From Pseudomonadota bacterium (GTDB lineage: Bacteria > Pseudomonadota > Alphaproteobacteria > Rs-D84), in contig JAEXCU010000010.1 of assembly GCA_023402015.1 (NCBI GenBank), forward strand, positions 1 to 49,487: a DNA stretch of 49,487 nt, read 5' to 3'. A program made the translations under genes and the position numbers. Shown here piece after piece: positions 39,241 through 47,711 of this stretch; within the stretch, counting starts at the first letter, position 1; the number at the start of each line of letters is the position of its first letter. The notes below the pieces were generated by a model, which was not told the DNA's origin, did no database searches, and was given only the letters and a program-made list of their open reading frames with translations.

Positions 39241-39257
39241 AATTACGATGTGTTAAT

Positions 39258-39989
39258 TTAGAATAAAATATTAACCTTGGCGCCGACCTGGACATCGTCG
39301 CTTTCAAATTCATAATCAATATGGCCGATATATTGGGTGCGACCGAATTGACGGATAACTTTGCCCCCCAACCATTCTTGGTCATAGTCCGGATTTGTTG
39401 CCTTGCGCCATGTAAAGTTCGCCCCCAAACGCCAATCGGGATTTATGCGAAAATATGCCTCGGGCATAAAGTCAATAAATGCCATTCCGCGTTGGTCATC
39501 AAAAATCCAACTGGATTTAATTGTTGCGGCCAAACTGACACCGGCCCATTGGCGACCAAAGCGCAACCCGGCGTAATATGTGGAATCGGCGTAATCAGGG
39601 GTACGAACATGCGAACTGCCCCCGAATTTCAAACCGAACAAAACGTCTGTTATTATACGGGCATTATTATCATCGGCGGTTGCAATTCGATATATTCCAC
39701 CAATGTCAAATGCGGAAAATCCATCTTCGCCACCATTAAAGTCTTCCTGGTAATGAATATTTGCCCCCACCGTCAGGCGGTTGTTCAACCCATATGATAA
39801 TGCCTGGCCACCGCGCAGGATATTATCCCAATATGTTAATGTGGTTTCAGATAAAATTTCTTCGATGCCCAGCATATACAACGGGTCCGACGTATCGCGT
39901 GCCAACATTTCATCTGCACGCGCGCCGTTAATTGTTCCCGGCAAAATTCCGAACAACCCAATAAAAAATAACGATAAAAATTTACGCAT
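39258..39989 (-). CDS. Outer-membrane beta-barrel protein
   Basis: A 243-residue exported protein. Seen: signal peptide MRKFLSLFFIGLFGILPGTINGARA cut before DEML, shown by the hydrophobic core LSLFFIGLFGIL. Alternating aromatic/glycine strands follow (LSYGLNNRLTVGANIHY, AGLRFGRQWAGVSLAA, GHIDYEFESDDVQVGAKV), with C-terminal LF. No domain name recognised. AGGGA precedes the ATG. Followed by a strong terminator, so monocistronic. Confidence 0.75.
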   Translation of the reverse strand: MRKFLSLFFIGLFGILPGTINGARADEMLARDTSDPLYMLGIEEILSETTLTYWDNILRGGQALSYGLNNRLTVGANIHYQEDFNGGEDGFSAFDIGGIYRIATADDNNARIITDVLFGLKFGGSSHVRTPDYADSTYYAGLRFGRQWAGVSLAATIKSSWIFDDQRGMAFIDFMPEAYFRINPDWRLGANFTWRKATNPDYDQEWLGGKVIRQFGRTQYIGHIDYEFESDDVQVGAKVNILF

Positions 39990-40037
39990 TATGTCCCTGC
40001 CCCAAATTTAATAAATTATACTTGCGATAAGAAATAA

Positions 40038-40074
40038 AACAAAAATCGTTGGCCCCGAAATATCCGGGACCAAC
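40038..40074 (-). terminator. Terminator after the 40083 outer-membrane gene
   Basis: On the minus strand GTTGGTCCCG and CGGGGCCAAC form a 10-bp stem with one T·G pair, followed by GATTTTTGTTTT. Confidence 0.85.
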
Positions 40075-40082
40075 AGATTTAA

Positions 40083-41318
40083 TTAAAATGTAAATATCGC
40101 CTGCAATCCGATTGATGTTTCGGAATAATTGTCAATTTTCGCAACCCCATGTTGGACCCATTGATTTACAACGTTTCCATCCGGTCCCATGGCGCCATAA
40201 ACCCAATATCCCAATTCTTTGTCGTCCGCGCTGTCATACAATGCGGTGCGCGCATACAGGTTTAATGCGAACCAATCGTTCGGTTGCCAACCGATTGCGG
40301 CCTTTAATGTTGCCTGGTTGTGCCAATCGTAATCGCCAAAGACGGCTTCCAGATTTAATGTCCAATCTTCGTCCAAAACGCTGAACACGCCCAGACCGCC
40401 TTCTATATAAAATGCATCGTCGGCATTTGTTTTATACGCCAAGAACACAGATGCCTTGTTTCCTTCGGCAGTAATTCCTTCGATACCATTACCATATGAT
40501 GTACCGTCAAAATTAACATACCAACCGCGCACCAATCCGTAAATTGTAGAAGATGCAACTTTGTATCCGCCCTTTAAATCCAACAGAACATTGTCAGATA
40601 CATCCTTTTGATGCTGGTAATATCCGGACAGTGTTGCAATCCATTTTTCATTATCAACAAAACGCCATTGCGCACCTGCGCCGAACATATTTAAATCGTC
40701 GTCGTCCATTTTGTCATCCGGCGCGGTTGACCAATCAAATTTGTATTTTGAAAAATCGTATTTCAGCATTCCCAAAACAGCAATACGGTCGGTGATACCA
40801 TAACTGAAATCTTCTTTAATGGAAAATTGCTTCATATCCCATTTTCCCTTGACGTCGGAAATGCTCATCCCGGCGGCCGGTGTCAGGTCAATATCATAAG
40901 AATTCATGGTATAGGCCAAATCACTGACCGAACCAAATTTACCCTTTAACGGCTGAAAGAACGGATGCGCCAAGAAATATTTACGTTTCATTTCTGTGCG
41001 AACCGTTTCGGCGCGTGTTGTGCGAACATTGGCAACGTTTGCGTTTCCACTGCGACCGGCATCATATTGTTTGTATAAATCGCTGCGCTTGGTCGGCTGG
41101 GTATAATAAATGCTTTTGCCGTCTTTGGCGTCATATGTTTTCTTGGACGTACGTGTTTCGTATTTTTCATAGTTAACATTTGTACGTGTACGAACGGCCG
41201 GGGCGCCGGTCAAATCCGCACTGGAACCCGCCCGCGTGCCATAATTGCCCGCCGCCCAAACCGGCGACATACCAAACAGCGCAACCGCCCAAACGAACAA
41301 AGACATCTGCTTTTTCAT
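40083..41318 (-). CDS. Outer-membrane barrel protein with charged N-terminal domain
   Basis: A 411-residue exported protein. The ATG at 41318 is chosen: AAGGAG lies 9 nt upstream and the product starts with a signal peptide (core MSLFVWAVALFGMSPVWA, cut before AGNYG). A ~110-residue Tyr/Thr/Arg/Lys-rich region follows (NYEKYETRTSKKTYD), then about 280 residues of amphipathic strands with aromatic girdles (YGITDRIAVLGMLKYDF, DWFALNLYARTALY), ending LQAIFTF. Unknown cargo or ligand. Its strong ribosome site and terminator suggest a well-expressed envelope protein. Confidence 0.75.
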   Translation of the reverse strand: MKKQMSLFVWAVALFGMSPVWAAGNYGTRAGSSADLTGAPAVRTRTNVNYEKYETRTSKKTYDAKDGKSIYYTQPTKRSDLYKQYDAGRSGNANVANVRTTRAETVRTEMKRKYFLAHPFFQPLKGKFGSVSDLAYTMNSYDIDLTPAAGMSISDVKGKWDMKQFSIKEDFSYGITDRIAVLGMLKYDFSKYKFDWSTAPDDKMDDDDLNMFGAGAQWRFVDNEKWIATLSGYYQHQKDVSDNVLLDLKGGYKVASSTIYGLVRGWYVNFDGTSYGNGIEGITAEGNKASVFLAYKTNADDAFYIEGGLGVFSVLDEDWTLNLEAVFGDYDWHNQATLKAAIGWQPNDWFALNLYARTALYDSADDKELGYWVYGAMGPDGNVVNQWVQHGVAKIDNYSETSIGLQAIFTF

Positions 41319-41375
41319 GATAAGAATCTCCTTTTTATGCAAATTATATCACAAAACGACGTTATAAAAAAGCAT

Positions 41376-41403
41376 AAAAACACCGGTAAAGACCGGTGTT
41401 TTT
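41376..41403 (-). terminator. Terminator after the XRE regulator gene
   Basis: A perfect 12-bp stem AAAAACACCGGT / ACCGGTGTTTTT with a 4-nt loop and T-runs on either side; about 12 nt after the regulator stop. Confidence 0.9.
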
Positions 41404-41414
41404 TTATTAATATA

Positions 41415-41702
41415 TTATTGTTTCGCATCGCATTGTCTGTACGCGGTCATTTTTTTATTTAAACGTGATATTTCAACATAGTACCGGTTTAAATATCGTA
41501 CATGCATCATCATATATCCCAATGTGAATACGATTTCCAGTATGGCCGGCGGAATTTCTTCGCGCCCGGATTCATATTTACCCAGTTGCGTTATACTGAT
41601 ATCCATCAGGCGTGCCAAATGCGAACGCGGTATCAGTGTTGTTATACGTGCACGCCGCATTGCAAATGCAACAGACGCGTTTTGGTTTTGTGTTTTTGTC
41701 AT
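41415..41702 (-). CDS. XRE-family helix-turn-helix regulator
   Basis: A 95-residue single-domain HTH protein. Seen: LIPRSHLARLMDISITQLGKYESGREEIPPAIL, i.e. the XRE recognition unit (LARLMDISITQLGKYESG) followed by a helical tail (YLNRYYVEISRLNKKM). GGAG lies 8 nt before the ATG. Upstream on the same strand come an inverted-repeat element and structured RNA B. Targets unknown. Confidence 0.85.
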   Translation of the reverse strand: MTKTQNQNASVAFAMRRARITTLIPRSHLARLMDISITQLGKYESGREEIPPAILEIVFTLGYMMMHVRYLNRYYVEISRLNKKMTAYRQCDAKQ

Positions 41703-41727
41703 TTTATACTCTCCATCGTTTTTGTAT

Positions 41728-41805
41728 GGATTGCCACGCCACTATCGTGGCACGCAATGACAGCGATTTGTCATCGCGAGGGTGTGCCAACGACCGTGGC
41801 AATCC
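41728..41805. repeat. 78-bp palindromic repeat element
   Basis: Perfect 11-bp terminal inverted repeats GGATTGCCACG / CGTGGCAATCC at 41728-41738 and 41795-41805, and an inner inverted pair (GCAATGACA / TGTCATCGC). The whole element can fold into one long hairpin. It belongs to the widespread CATTGCGAGG/GGATTGC type of intergenic palindromic repeats. It lies between structured RNA B and the XRE gene. Confidence 0.8.
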
Positions 41806-41810
41806 AATTA

Positions 41811-41976
41811 ATAAAAACACCGCCGTGATTAAGGGCGGTTGGAGGTTAAAGACTATTCGTCATAGTGCCGTTTATTTAGATATATCACAGCCCTCCAACC
41901 GGGTTGGAGTTTATTTTTATGTCTTCATTGACAAACGAAGAGGTCTTTACACCCCGCATCGGTAATCAACCAATGC
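41811..41976 (-). ncRNA. Structured RNA, copy B (same putative family as 26291-26491)
   Basis: A ~166-nt transcript from a strong promoter (41983-42011) to a terminator (ACCGCC/GGCGGT stem then GTTTTTAT, 41839-41811). P1: GCATTGGT (41976-41969), 5-nt loop, ACCGATGC (41963-41956). Directly adjoining P2: GGGGT-G-TAAAGAC (41955-41943) with GTCTTTAACCTC (41853-41842), 12 bp and one bulge. Inside: GTTTGTC with GAC...AAAC, and CTCCAACC/GGTTGGAG. P2 differs from copy A at many paired bases but keeps pairing. The next gene on the strand is the XRE regulator (start 109 nt beyond, after the palindromic repeat). Confidence 0.65.
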
Positions 41977-41982
41977 ACGCGC

Positions 41983-42011
41983 ATTATATAATGAATATTT
42001 GCATATTTCAA
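41983..42011 (-). promoter_or_regulatory. Promoter of structured RNA B
   Basis: On the minus strand TTGAAA (42011-42006), 17-nt spacer, TATAAT (41988-41983). Predicted first base is the first base of hairpin P1. Confidence 0.7.
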
Positions 42012-42049
42012 CAGTAAACATGGCGCGGCTTTGCCCTGCAAAGACGGCT

Positions 42050-42160
42050 GGATTGCTTGGTCCCGTTGGTCCTCGCAATGACAAGAATGATAATTCGCGT
42101 GCCCATTTGTCATTTCTGCGTCCTCCCTCTTGTCATTCCTGGGCCCGGGGATAACAAAGA
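42050..42160. repeat. Degenerate palindromic repeat copies
   Basis: GGATTGCTTGG with CCTCGCAATGACA (42050-42082) is a half-copy of the same repeat class as 41728-41805. Farther on, CTTGTCATTCCTGGGCCCGGGG (split here: TTGTCATTCCTGGG then CCCGGGG, about 42133-42152) is the GTCATTCC type. Together with 42165-42202 they fill the gap before ftsK; no gene is supported here. Confidence 0.6.
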
Positions 42161-42164
42161 AAAA

Positions 42165-42202
42165 TCGTATCACGTTTCACATATCACGTATTACGTATCA
42201 CG
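42165..42202. repeat. Imperfect short tandem repeat (TATCACGT-like)
   Basis: CGTATCACG, TTTCAC, ATATCACGT, ATTACGTATCACG: three to four imperfect copies of a TATCACGT/TTACGT unit, just after the ftsK terminator. Confidence 0.5.
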
Positions 42203-42203
42203 A

Positions 42204-42228
42204 AAAAACCGCCCAGTGGGCGGTTTTT
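42204..42228 (-). terminator. Terminator of ftsK
   Basis: AAAAACCGCCC-AGT-GGGCGGTTTTT: an 11-bp stem overlapping the ftsK stop codon, followed on the minus strand by TTTTTTCG. Confidence 0.88.
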
Positions 42229-44482
42229 ATAATATATGTCGTTTGTTGTTTGCGTCGGGGGGACTGACGATGCCTTCTTGTTCCATGCGTTCCATAAACC
42301 CGGCGGCCTTGTTATATCCGACGCCCAATCGGCGCTGGATATATGAAATCGTTGGTTTTTTATCGCGCAGAACATATTCCTTGGCCTGGCTGTACAGGTC
42401 CATATCTTTGGATTCTTTGGATGAAATCATTCCTGGTATCGCAGATACATCAACCCCACCACCGCCTTCGCCACCGTCTGTTACGCCGTCGGCAAATTCT
42501 GGTTCGCCCTGGGACCGCAGGAAATCCGCCACACGCGTCATTTCATCGTTATCAATAAACGCGCCATGGATACGCACGGGGACACGGCCGGCCTCGCTGA
42601 ATAACATGTCGCCACATGACAATAATTGTTCTGCGCCCTTTTCACCCAGCGTTGTCATAGAATCAATATTACTGCGCGCCTGGAACGAAACACGGGTTGG
42701 GAAATTCGCCTTAATCACGCCGGTAATGGTCGTTGCGTCCGGACGCTGGGTCGCCATAACCAAATGTATCCCGGCCGCACGCGCCTTTTGCGCCAAACGC
42801 TGAACACATGCCTCTACATCCTTGCGGGCAACCCCCATCAGGTCGGCAACCTCGTCAATAATAATGACCAGGTATGGCATATCGGACAGGTCCACTTCCT
42901 GGGTTTCAAATTCCAATTCGCCTGTTTCGGGGTCGGTTCCAACCGCAACCTGGCGGGTCATAACCTCGCCCGCGGCGCGTTTGGCCGCAACGGTTGTATT
43001 ATAACCTTCAATGTTCTGAACGCCCATTGTTTGCAATTTTTTATAACGTTCTTCCATTTCACGAACGGACCATTTCAGTGCATTTACCGCCGCATTCGCA
43101 TCCAGTTTTACCACCGGCGTTATCAGGTGCGGAATATCATCCCAGAATCCAAAGTCCACGCCTTTGGGGTCAATAATCATCAATTTACACCTATCCGGGG
43201 TAAAGTGATACAGCACAGACATTATAATGGATTGCACAAAAACAGATTTCCCCGAACCCGTGCGCCCCGCAATTAACATGTGTGGCATTTTCGCCAAATC
43301 ATAATACATTGGGTTGCCACCGATATCTACACCCAATGCCAATGGGATTTTATATTTGGAATTCACAAATGTTGCGTTGTCCACCAATGACTGATACCGG
43401 ACCGTCTGGCGATTTAAATTCACCATTTCAACGCCAATTAACTGGGTACTGGGGATATGGGCGATACGAATGTTTTCCGTTGCCATGGCGCGTGTCATAT
43501 CTTTGACAGTTTTGCTGATATCCACCATGCGGACGCCGCTTTCGGGCATAAATTCATACAGCGTTACAATCGGACCGGGGCGAATACCGACAACCTTGCC
43601 ACGAACACCGTATTCGGCAAAGTGAACCTCCATCGCGGCGGCGTTTCGTTTTAATTCAGGCGTTACGATATTTTTACCAAAATTGGAACGTTCCAAAAAT
43701 GCAGGGTCCGGTAATTCATATTCATGTTCGCCGGTTGCCGCCGTACGACGCGCGGCGCGCGTTGTGCGTTTTTTGGCCGCCCGTCTTTTGGGCGTGGCGG
43801 TTTCTGGTTCTGTGTCTTCGGCCGCTTCTTCATATTCTTCTTGGTCGTCCGCGGCACAGTCATCCGCATCTTCTTCTTCATCAGCCGCGGCAATGGGACG
43901 CGCCAAATGAAACACAGACAGCACCCAACGCAGTGCGCGGTACATCATTCGTCCCAATTGGGATACGTGGGACCATTTGATATTCAGCAATATTCCCGCC
44001 AAAACAAAAAACGCCCCCAAACATAAAATACCAACCAGTAATCCCCACCCGCCAATTAAACCTGCAACGTCGTGGGCAACAACCGCACCGGCCAATCCGC
44101 CGTATGTGGATGACGGCATAATTAATCCAAAACCGGCCGCACCCAGGCAAATTGCCACAAACCCGCGTAATATATTGTATTCGGGCGCCACACTGCCCCA
44201 CCCGGCCAGCCAAGATAAACCCCAACGCGCAATACATAAAAATAAAAACATCGCTGGTACAAACCCGATACAGTACCGAACAACGCCGGCAACATTTCCC
44301 ATAACTGATTGCGTGCCAAACGTACTGGCCGCGGCAAATCCGTCCAGATATGGGTTATGTATAATCAGTGCAACCAACGCCCACAACCCCAATGCCATTA
44401 TTGCGCCGCCAAATATGCGACGTGTCATGCTTTTAATCGCACCGGACACGCGTTCCGGTAAAAATTTTGATTGTTTTTCCAT
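42227..44482 (-). CDS. ftsK: DNA translocase FtsK
   Basis: A ~750-residue FtsK/SpoIIIE translocase for chromosome dimer resolution and septal DNA clearing. Seen: four hydrophobic helices in ~25-175, and an acidic then basic linker (DADDCAADDQEEYEEAAED, then KRRAAKKRTTRAARR). The motor has Walker A GRTGSGKS, Walker B YLVIIIDEVADLM and ATQRPDATTITGVIKANFP. The C-terminal winged-helix gamma domain is TISYIQRRLGVGYNKAAGFMERM. ATG at 44482 is preferred; a TTG two codons earlier is possible. TAAAAT (44495-44490) would start RNA 1 nt before the ATG. Confidence 0.95.
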   Translation of the reverse strand: MEKQSKFLPERVSGAIKSMTRRIFGGAIMALGLWALVALIIHNPYLDGFAAASTFGTQSVMGNVAGVVRYCIGFVPAMFLFLCIARWGLSWLAGWGSVAPEYNILRGFVAICLGAAGFGLIMPSSTYGGLAGAVVAHDVAGLIGGWGLLVGILCLGAFFVLAGILLNIKWSHVSQLGRMMYRALRWVLSVFHLARPIAAADEEEDADDCAADDQEEYEEAAEDTEPETATPKRRAAKKRTTRAARRTAATGEHEYELPDPAFLERSNFGKNIVTPELKRNAAAMEVHFAEYGVRGKVVGIRPGPIVTLYEFMPESGVRMVDISKTVKDMTRAMATENIRIAHIPSTQLIGVEMVNLNRQTVRYQSLVDNATFVNSKYKIPLALGVDIGGNPMYYDLAKMPHMLIAGRTGSGKSVFVQSIIMSVLYHFTPDRCKLMIIDPKGVDFGFWDDIPHLITPVVKLDANAAVNALKWSVREMEERYKKLQTMGVQNIEGYNTTVAAKRAAGEVMTRQVAVGTDPETGELEFETQEVDLSDMPYLVIIIDEVADLMGVARKDVEACVQRLAQKARAAGIHLVMATQRPDATTITGVIKANFPTRVSFQARSNIDSMTTLGEKGAEQLLSCGDMLFSEAGRVPVRIHGAFIDNDEMTRVADFLRSQGEPEFADGVTDGGEGGGGVDVSAIPGMISSKESKDMDLYSQAKEYVLRDKKPTISYIQRRLGVGYNKAAGFMERMEQEGIVSPPDANNKRHIL

Positions 44483-44527
44483 GTGCAATATTTTACCACA
44501 AAAAAAGAAAATATGTTAGTGCATTGT

Positions 44528-44559
44528 CGCCCACATTAAAAAAATAGGTTATGTGGGCG
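44528..44559 (-). other. Inverted repeat between ftsK and the PAP2 gene
   Basis: CGCCCACAT (44528-44536) and ATGTGGGCG (44551-44559), a perfect 9-bp stem whose 14-nt loop is T-rich on the minus strand. Possibly the PAP2 terminator, although no T-run follows the stem. Confidence 0.5.
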
Positions 44560-44577
44560 TGTCAAAATTTATCGCAT

Positions 44578-45270
44578 TTATTTGTCGCGCGGATGCCATT
44601 TCAAACCGGCCTTGACCAAATCGGCCATTGCCATACCGATAAACGCCCCCAAAATGACATCTGTTGGCCAATGCGCGCCATAACATACACGCGACGCCCC
44701 AATCACAATTGCCAATGACCATGTAAACCATTTAATTTTCGGCGCCAATAATCCCAACATCACCAGACCTGCAAAAGATGCCGTTGTATGTCCCGACGGC
44801 ATGGAATTAAATGCCCATTCCATTGAAAACGGAAAAAATCCCGTCAGGTCCAATGCTTCAAAAAATATTGGTCTGGCGCGTCCCAAAATGATTTTTAATG
44901 CCTTGGCCACCAGCCCCGCCGATAACACAGAGCAAAATATGAAAAACGCATAACTGTTCTTTGTTTTTTGTATAAAATCGCCAAAAAATGTCGTTATGCT
45001 GAACCGATTTCTGTCATTTCTGAATTTTGGTTTTGATTTTTGTATTTTTTTTATATAAAACAACCCAACCAAAACAGCGGACACAATAATCCAAATTTTT
45101 GCATCAAAAACGCGGTCAATCCAACCCCATGGCGCCCAGTTAAAATTGCGCATAAACAGGTACAATGGTTTGTCATACCAAAATACCCCCAGCAACACCA
45201 ACGCCAATGTAATTGCCGCACCGGCCCCCAATAATTTCCATTTAATTTTATTTTCATGTGTTAAAAACAT
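44578..45270 (-). CDS. PAP2-family membrane phosphatase
   Basis: A 230-residue membrane protein of the phosphatidic acid phosphatase type 2 family. Seen: KIILGRARP (KxxxxxxRP, C1), MPSGHTTAS (PSGH, C2), SRVCYGAHWPTDV (SRxxxxxHxxxD, C3), with about six membrane helices and a basic loop (KKIQKSKPKFRNDRNR). Relatives dephosphorylate undecaprenyl-PP, phosphatidylglycerol-phosphate or lipid A; the substrate cannot be read here. The start is close to a GGCGGA. Confidence 0.9.
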   Translation of the reverse strand: MFLTHENKIKWKLLGAGAAITLALVLLGVFWYDKPLYLFMRNFNWAPWGWIDRVFDAKIWIIVSAVLVGLFYIKKIQKSKPKFRNDRNRFSITTFFGDFIQKTKNSYAFFIFCSVLSAGLVAKALKIILGRARPIFFEALDLTGFFPFSMEWAFNSMPSGHTTASFAGLVMLGLLAPKIKWFTWSLAIVIGASRVCYGAHWPTDVILGAFIGMAMADLVKAGLKWHPRDK

Positions 45271-45294
45271 ATCCGCCCCATTTTAAGAAAATAA

Positions 45295-46800
45295 TTATTC
45301 CGCAACCAATTTGTTATAAACCTTGGCATCGGTCAGTATTTTAACAGCCACCGCCGCGGCCAATGCGTCTTCGTCAACACCACTGGTGATTGTGGGGCAT
45401 CCACGACGAATTTCCGCCGGTGCGATATTTTCATCCTTGTTAAAATCTTGGGCGTTAAAGTCATTATTTATAACATTCAGGAAAAATGCATTCTGTTGTT
45501 GCGATGACCGAATATTGGACAGACAAACCAACGGGAATATTCCACGGGCATCAATTCTGCGGCCCTGGCCGGTCTTTAATGATTTATTCAGCAATTCCAA
45601 TGCCCCGCCATTATTCAGATTTATACGCGTTGCAATTCGCGCAGAACCGGCAGTTGGCGTTCCCACCAAAACACCACGGGCGTATTCATAAAACGCGGCA
45701 ACAATTGCCTCGGCCGTGCCACGCGTCTGATCAGACATAAGCACAACAACCGGCGCATTTGTTATGGCGTTGCCGCCGGGGACAACTTCAACCTCTTCCC
45801 GGGCGGTTTCAACAATTCGCATAACAGGTTTGGCCCCAATAAACAGACCCGCCAATTTTGCCGCCGCGCGTTCGTCATCCCCCGTCGCTGCGCGCATATC
45901 CAACACAATTCCCGTCAGGTCGGTATATGTTGTCAATGCCTCGCGCACGATGGCAACCGCACTGTCCGATACATTGTGAACCACAATTTCCAATATTCCC
46001 CCGGTATCTGGATTTGTGCGATGAACAACATCCGCATCGGCCAAAACAATGGTCGCACGACGCAGAACAACATCTTTGTTGCCAGTTGGCGTTGTTAATT
46101 TTATCTTCGCTGTTCCCGAATTAAATCCCGACATAACCGCAGATAATTCCGCATCAGATAATTTTGCAGTTGGCACACCATTTATTTCAACAATTAAATC
46201 CCCGCCACGAATGCCCGCGATATCGGCCGGTGCACCCTTGTACACGCCAATGACGCGCCAATTACCACGTGCATCGCGCATTCCTTCCAGGCCAACACTG
46301 GTCAATATCCGGTTGTCTTCGTTAATTTCAGCAGCGCGGGAATAAATATACCGGCCATTTTCGTCTATGCCGCGTGTTAATACACCCACAACGCGTTCGT
46401 ACATTTCACTGGTGCTGGCACGGTGCAGGTCTGCATCTTTGGCACGCAGTTTTAATATTAATGCCGTTGTTATTTCACCAAACCCGTTCCAATCATCGGC
46501 CGCTGGGCGCGGATAATTTGCAATAATCGCATCATCCCATACCAGTACCACGCGTTCATCGGTTGCCGCAATATGGGCGTGCGGATTCAGTTTTTCCAAA
46601 CTTTCAATCGCAACGTTAATGTCTTTGCCGGCCCAACTGACCGCGTTTAATTTTTCATAAATTTCGCCAAATGTCGCAGATACATCCACAACGTTTAATC
46701 CGTCCTGAACGGGTTCGTCTGCGAAAAACAAACCCTCGCCATGGCATGGCGCGGCCGCCAAGGTCAAAGTTGCCCATAAAAAGAATTTTGTAATTCTCAT
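45295..46800 (-). CDS. S41 (CtpA-like) protease homologue, active site apparently degenerate
   Basis: A 501-residue exported protein with signal peptide (FFLWATLTLAAAPCHG). An N-terminal helical region is followed by a PDZ domain (~185-255; YKGAPADIAGIRGGDLIVEINGV) and an S41 tail-specific-protease core (GIVLDMRAATGDDERAAAKLAGLF, split here as GIVLDMRA and AAKLAGLF, then NAPVVVLMSDQTRGTAEAI, VLVGTPTAGSARI). In active CtpA/Prc the last two read GSASASEI and GKG; here Ser is replaced (TRGTAE) and Lys is lost (GSA). It follows secF by 35 nt with ribosome site AGGGGG, so it belongs to the yajC-secDF operon. Confidence 0.82.
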   Translation of the reverse strand: MRITKFFLWATLTLAAAPCHGEGLFFADEPVQDGLNVVDVSATFGEIYEKLNAVSWAGKDINVAIESLEKLNPHAHIAATDERVVLVWDDAIIANYPRPAADDWNGFGEITTALILKLRAKDADLHRASTSEMYERVVGVLTRGIDENGRYIYSRAAEINEDNRILTSVGLEGMRDARGNWRVIGVYKGAPADIAGIRGGDLIVEINGVPTAKLSDAELSAVMSGFNSGTAKIKLTTPTGNKDVVLRRATIVLADADVVHRTNPDTGGILEIVVHNVSDSAVAIVREALTTYTDLTGIVLDMRAATGDDERAAAKLAGLFIGAKPVMRIVETAREEVEVVPGGNAITNAPVVVLMSDQTRGTAEAIVAAFYEYARGVLVGTPTAGSARIATRINLNNGGALELLNKSLKTGQGRRIDARGIFPLVCLSNIRSSQQQNAFFLNVINNDFNAQDFNKDENIAPAEIRRGCPTITSGVDEDALAAAVAVKILTDAKVYNKLVAE

Positions 46801-46835
46801 TTTTATGCCCCCCTGTTTTGCCGGCCCGCCGCAGA

Positions 46836-47699
46836 TTAATATTTCGTATCACGCAAATTAAAGTGATACAAAACAACGTTGGAAATATAAATACTGGTCG
46901 CGGTACCCATTACGATTGCGAACGACATTGCAATGGCAAATTCCTGCAACATTGCGCCGCCGAATAAATACAATCCAACCATCGCCAACAACGTAGATAT
47001 ACTGGTCATCAATGTTCTGTGCAGCATTTCATTCACCGACAGGTCAATCAAATCTGTCATTGGCATTTTGTGATATTTTTTAATATTTTCATCAATTCTG
47101 TCATAGTTTACGACTTTGTCATTAATGGAATATCCAATACCCATCAAAATAACCGCAATGGATGTTTGATTGAATTCCAGACCCGCGACGGAAAAGAATC
47201 CGAACATTAATATGAAATCCAGTACCAGTGATACAAATGAACCAACCGCATATCCCCCGCGATAACGAATCCAGATATAAACACTCATTAAAACAAAGGA
47301 TACCAATATGGCCAAAATACCCCCGCGCACCAATTCACCACCGATTTTTGGACCGACGATTTGAACCTGGGAATATTCAACGTTATTGCCCAAAATGTTT
47401 TTAATTTCCGCAACACGTTCGTTTTGTTCGGCGTCGGTCGCCCCCTTGGGCAGGCCAACACGAACCAAAACAGAATTGCCGTCCACGGATTGTAATTCAG
47501 GGCTGAATGCGGCCAAATCGTGGCGCATTTTATCAATGGTGTATCCGGCAACAATTGGTTTAACCTCCATTGAAATTCCGCCTGCAAAGTCAATGCCGTA
47601 ATTCAAACCTTTGGTCGCCAGGGAAAAGATTGACAACGCGACCAATATCCCTGAAACCCAATACGACAGTTTGCGATATTTCATAAAATGCAATTTCAT
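46836..47699 (-). CDS. secF: Protein translocase subunit SecF
   Basis: SecF (287 aa) with SecD uses the proton gradient to pull proteins through SecYEG. Seen: first helix, GLNYGIDFAGGISMEVKP (D1-type), PKIGGELVRGGILAILVS, and MGIGYSINDKVVNYDRIDENI (family GYSINDTVVVYDRIREN; T-to-K and V-to-N changes), with six helices. AAGGGA at the secD stop serves as ribosome site. Confidence 0.96.
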   Translation of the reverse strand: MKLHFMKYRKLSYWVSGILVALSIFSLATKGLNYGIDFAGGISMEVKPIVAGYTIDKMRHDLAAFSPELQSVDGNSVLVRVGLPKGATDAEQNERVAEIKNILGNNVEYSQVQIVGPKIGGELVRGGILAILVSFVLMSVYIWIRYRGGYAVGSFVSLVLDFILMFGFFSVAGLEFNQTSIAVILMGIGYSINDKVVNYDRIDENIKKYHKMPMTDLIDLSVNEMLHRTLMTSISTLLAMVGLYLFGGAMLQEFAIAMSFAIVMGTATSIYISNVVLYHFNLRDTKY

Positions 47700-47711
47700 T
47701 GTAAAAATCCC

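Noticed and set aside
41925..42173. 82-aa minus-strand ORF
   Set aside because: Its CHCEDQRDQAIQ-type translation is the familiar product of CATTGCGAGG palindromic repeats, not a protein.
42057..42803. 248-aa plus-strand ORF opposite ftsK
   Set aside because: Begins in repeat DNA and continues as a shadow of ftsK.
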